This document shows positions 61,384 to 64,000 of a stretch of DNA of 64,000 nt, in pieces. The position numbers and the translations under genes were made by a program. The stretch lies in the NCBI RefSeq assembly GCF_900142205.1, contig NZ_FRAA01000001.1, positions 50,889-114,888 of the forward strand. The letters run 5' to 3'. This DNA is from Reichenbachiella agariperforans (GTDB taxonomy: Bacteria > Bacteroidota > Bacteroidia > Cytophagales > Cyclobacteriaceae). The notes below the pieces were generated by a model that worked only from the letters and a program-made list of their open reading frames with translations, did no database searches and had not been told where the DNA came from. Every line of letters begins with the position of its first letter. The stretch's first letter is position 1.

Positions 61384-63402
61384 ATGACCAAATCAATGAA
61401 AACCCTATTTATCTGGCTGGTATTACTAGTGAGTACGCTAGCATGCCAGCAACAAGACGTTCCACAGTCCACCTCCGAAGACGATTTTGAATATAGCACG
61501 GAGCAATTTGCAGACCTTAAAATCTACCGCTACCGCATCCCAAACTTTGATGAACTGAAGTTAAACCAGAAAAAACTCGTCTACTATCTGGCACAAGCTG
61601 GACTAAGTGGTCGTGACATTATCTACGACCAAAACTATCGTCATAATCTCACCATCAGGAAAGCCCTTGAAAATATAGTATCCAACTATACTGGAGACCG
61701 TAGTGATGCGAATTGGGCTCAACTAATGGAGTACACCAAGCGTGTTTGGTTCTCTAATGGGATACATCACCATTATTCGATGGCGAAGATTATTCCTGAA
61801 TTCTCTCCCGAATATTTCGATACGTTGTTACATGCTACCAACCAAGAACTATCTAATGAGGTTCTTGATGCTATTTTTGACCCTTCGGTGGACAACAAAA
61901 AAGTAAATCTAGATGAAAGCAAAGGACTGCTATTAGGCTCTGCCACTAACTTTTATGATCCTGATGTGACAGCCGATGAAGTAGAACAATACTACAGCCA
62001 GATCATCAACAAAAACACAGACCAGCCTCTCTCCTATGGACTAAACGCTAAGCTCGTCAAAAACGAAGACGGACAGTTAGAAGAAATAGTATGGAAATCT
62101 AACGGTCTCTACGGTACCGCCATCGATCAAATCATATACTGGCTAGACAAAGCCACCACTGTAGCAGAAAACGATGCGCAGAAAAAAGCATTAGAACTCC
62201 TCATCAGCTACTACCAAACGGGGGATCTCAAAATATGGGACGACTATAATGTCGCATGGACTAGCGCGACGGAGGGAGACATTGACTACATCAACAGTTT
62301 CATAGAAGTATACAATGACCCACTAGGATACAGGGGTTCTTTCGAGTCTATCGTGCAAATCAAAGATTTCGAAGCATCGGACCGCATGCAAGTACTCTCC
62401 GACAATGCGCAATGGTTCGAAGACAACTCTCCCATCATGGACGAGCATAAAAAAAGCAATGTCGTAGGAGTCAGTTACAAGGTCGTCAATGTTGCCAGCG
62501 AATCTGGTGATGCTTCGCCTTCTACTCCCATCGGTGTAAACCTACCCAATGCCAACTGGATTAGAAGCCAACACGGCTCTAAATCCGTTAGTCTTGGCAA
62601 TATCATAGATGCCTACAAAAAAGGCAGCAGCGGTGGCATGACCGAGGAATTCACCTTCTCCAAAGAAGAAGCGGCAAGAGCAGAAAAGTATGGCGTATTA
62701 GGAGACAAAATGCATACCGCCCTTCATGAAGTGATCGGACACGCATCAGGTCAAATCAACCCAGGTGTAGGTACGCCTAAAGAGACACTCAAAAACTATG
62801 CTTCTACCCTAGAAGAAGGAAGAGCAGATTTGGTCGGCTTGTATTTCATCATGGATCCAAAACTCGTAGAGCTAGGGCTAATCCCTAGCCAAGAAGTAGG
62901 TATGGAAGAATACGACAGCTACATTCGAAATGGTATGCTTGCCCAACTGAGAAGAATCGAACCAGGTGAGTCCATCGAAGAAGCCCATATGAGAAACCGC
63001 GCCTGGGTATCAAACTGGTCTTACGAACAAGGTCTAACAGACAATGTCATTGAAAAAGTAATGCGTGATAACAAAACCTATTATGTTATCCATGATTATG
63101 AAAAGCTCAGAGAGATATTTGGGCAACTACTCCGCGAGACACAGCGCATCAAATCCGAAGGGGATTACCAAGCCGCTAAAGACTTGGTAGAAAACTACGG
63201 GGTAAAAGTAGACCCTGTGATACACTCAGAAATACTAGCTCGAACCGAAAAATTGGACATAGCACCCTACGGTGGGTTTATCAATCCGCTGCTCGTACCC
63301 AACGCCGATTCGGATGGCAACATCACAGATATCACAATCGAATATCCAGAAGACTTTACAGAGCAGATGCTCTACTACGCCAAGAAGTACTCCTTCTTGT
63401 AA
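61384..63402 (+). CDS. M49 dipeptidyl-peptidase III-like lipoprotein
   Basis: The product is 672 residues. The start MTKSMKTLFIWLVLLVSTLAC gives a lipoprotein signal ending at Cys21. The zinc site is HEVIGH (His448, Glu449, His453) with EEGRAD 24 residues later (Glu478 as third ligand), the M49 pattern of Bacteroidota. It removes dipeptides from peptide N-termini, here probably in the envelope rather than the cytosol. It is followed by a perfect bidirectional terminator. Confidence 0.92.
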   Translation: MTKSMKTLFIWLVLLVSTLACQQQDVPQSTSEDDFEYSTEQFADLKIYRYRIPNFDELKLNQKKLVYYLAQAGLSGRDIIYDQNYRHNLTIRKALENIVSNYTGDRSDANWAQLMEYTKRVWFSNGIHHHYSMAKIIPEFSPEYFDTLLHATNQELSNEVLDAIFDPSVDNKKVNLDESKGLLLGSATNFYDPDVTADEVEQYYSQIINKNTDQPLSYGLNAKLVKNEDGQLEEIVWKSNGLYGTAIDQIIYWLDKATTVAENDAQKKALELLISYYQTGDLKIWDDYNVAWTSATEGDIDYINSFIEVYNDPLGYRGSFESIVQIKDFEASDRMQVLSDNAQWFEDNSPIMDEHKKSNVVGVSYKVVNVASESGDASPSTPIGVNLPNANWIRSQHGSKSVSLGNIIDAYKKGSSGGMTEEFTFSKEEAARAEKYGVLGDKMHTALHEVIGHASGQINPGVGTPKETLKNYASTLEEGRADLVGLYFIMDPKLVELGLIPSQEVGMEEYDSYIRNGMLAQLRRIEPGESIEEAHMRNRAWVSNWSYEQGLTDNVIEKVMRDNKTYYVIHDYEKLREIFGQLLRETQRIKSEGDYQAAKDLVENYGVKVDPVIHSEILARTEKLDIAPYGGFINPLLVPNADSDGNITDITIEYPEDFTEQMLYYAKKYSFL

Positions 63403-63405
63403 CTA

Positions 63406-63437
63406 AAAAGGGCTGTCATGTAAATGACAGCCCTTTT
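63406..63437. terminator. Perfect 14-bp bidirectional terminator
   Basis: AAAAGGGCTGTCAT (63406-63419), GTAA loop and ATGACAGCCCTTTT (63424-63437) separate the convergent M49 peptidase and peroxiredoxin genes. The A- and T-runs allow use in both directions. Confidence 0.88.
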
Positions 63438-63458
63438 CAATTTCTATTCAATCAACAG

Positions 63459-64000
63459 CTATTTCAAATCTGGCTGAGGAGTCATTCTCAAATACGGTTT
63501 TACTTCTTTATATCCTTTAGGAAACAAAGCAGGAATATCCTCTGTCTTCACTGCTGGTACTACGACACAGTCATCACCAGCCTTCCAGTTGGCTGGAGTG
63601 GCCACTTTATGATAGGCAGTCAACTGCAATGAGTCGATAACTCTCAGGAGTTCTTCGAAGTTTCTACCCGTAGAAGCTGGGTAAGTAATCATCAGCTTCA
63701 CCTTCTTGCTCGGGTCGATGATAAACACCGATCTCACGGTCAATTTATCATTTGCATTCGGGTGAATCATGTCGTACAGTTCAGACACCTTTCTGTCCTC
63801 ATCCGCGATAATAGGAAAGTTCACTGTCGTGTTTTGCGTCTCATTGATATCCTTGATCCATCCATGATGAGACTCCACTCCGTCTACACTTAAAGCAACT
63901 ACTTTGACATTCCTTTTATCAAATTCAGCCTTGTAATTGGCTACTGCACCGAGTTCGGTCGTACATACAGGTGTGTAGTCAGCAGGGTGAGAGAATAGTA
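63459..64000 (-). CDS. 1-Cys peroxiredoxin (AhpC/TSA, Prx6 type), 5' end outside window
   Basis: The frame continues past the right edge, so about 180 C-terminal residues are visible. Near the edge it reads SHPADYTPVCTTELGAV, with peroxidatic Cys encoded at 63965-63963. Further on are ALSVDGVESHHGWIKDI, NFPIIADEDRKVSELYDM and RSVFIIDPSKKVKLMITYP. The long C-terminal arm (NWKAGDDCVVVPAVK) is typical of the Prx6 group. It reduces peroxides. A GTG within the frame at 63878 is not the true start. Confidence 0.92.
   Translation of the reverse strand, partial: LFSHPADYTPVCTTELGAVANYKAEFDKRNVKVVALSVDGVESHHGWIKDINETQNTTVNFPIIADEDRKVSELYDMIHPNANDKLTVRSVFIIDPSKKVKLMITYPASTGRNFEELLRVIDSLQLTAYHKVATPANWKAGDDCVVVPAVKTEDIPALFPKGYKEVKPYLRMTPQPDLK

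Noticed and set aside
1-64000. CRISPR arrays, tRNA, rRNA, insertion sequences and prophage
   Set aside because: No regularly spaced identical repeats, cloverleaf-type sequences, transposase motifs or phage genes were seen on either strand.

Overview
The window reads as chromosome of a marine-type Bacteroidota, most likely order Cytophagales (Reichenbachiella/Fulvivirga-like). The evidence is a type A T9SS C-terminal sorting domain, start sites mostly without Shine-Dalgarno sequences, TAnnTTTG promoter boxes (TACATTTG, TATATTTG, TAATTTTG), a hybrid kinase/AraC sensor, and lineage-typical pairs such as parA-parB-DUF5683-dapB-lepB and a SerB-SerA fusion. Base composition is moderately AT-rich. 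No tRNA, rRNA, CRISPR array, intact IS or prophage was seen.

Layout. 1-16.6 kb: two very large secreted minus-strand proteins (a beta-helix/choice-of-anchor-D repeat protein cut by the left edge, and a 3483-residue subtilisin with a T9SS tag) flank a membrane sensor with a LuxR-type DNA-binding end; an SGNH esterase and a decayed intradiol dioxygenase follow. 17-21 kb: an MscS channel coupled to a 981-residue coiled-coil protein with a degenerate P-loop. 21.3-25.9 kb: a complete Mn/Zn/Fe ABC uptake operon (DtxR/MntR regulator, lipoprotein, ATPase, permease fused to a second DtxR-like domain, second permease) behind a perfect dyad over its promoter. 26-36.3 kb: a pseudo-hydrolase, rhomboid protease, TlpA-like thioredoxin, a 34-codon peptide gene ahead of a TTG-started hybrid kinase, a K+ channel, a lipoprotein, a GPP34 protein and a Na+/H+ antiporter.

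36.6-40 kb: serine biosynthesis (SerB-SerA fusion and SerC), with a probable 6S-like structured RNA on the opposite strand between the genes. 40-44.9 kb: a double USP, MarR, DoxX-like protein, coiled-coil membrane protein, methyltransferase, ApaG and Ung. 44.9-49.1 kb: the parA-parB-DUF5683-dapB-lepB block.

49.4-56.9 kb: the most unusual unit, a tight eight-gene minus-strand operon. It joins a small basic protein, a one-pass FnIII-like protein, a sodium:solute symporter, a previously easy-to-miss 40-residue membrane peptide, an aspartate-carbamoyltransferase-fold enzyme, a glutamine-dependent asparagine synthetase, an allantoate/N-carbamoyl amidohydrolase and an isochorismatase-type amidase. 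It looks like uptake and rearrangement of a ureido or amide nitrogen compound, and I do not recognise it as a named pathway. 57.6-64 kb: a response regulator, LysM lytic transglycosylase and O-methyltransferase operon, a deoxynucleoside kinase, an M49 peptidase lipoprotein, and a 1-Cys peroxiredoxin cut by the right edge.
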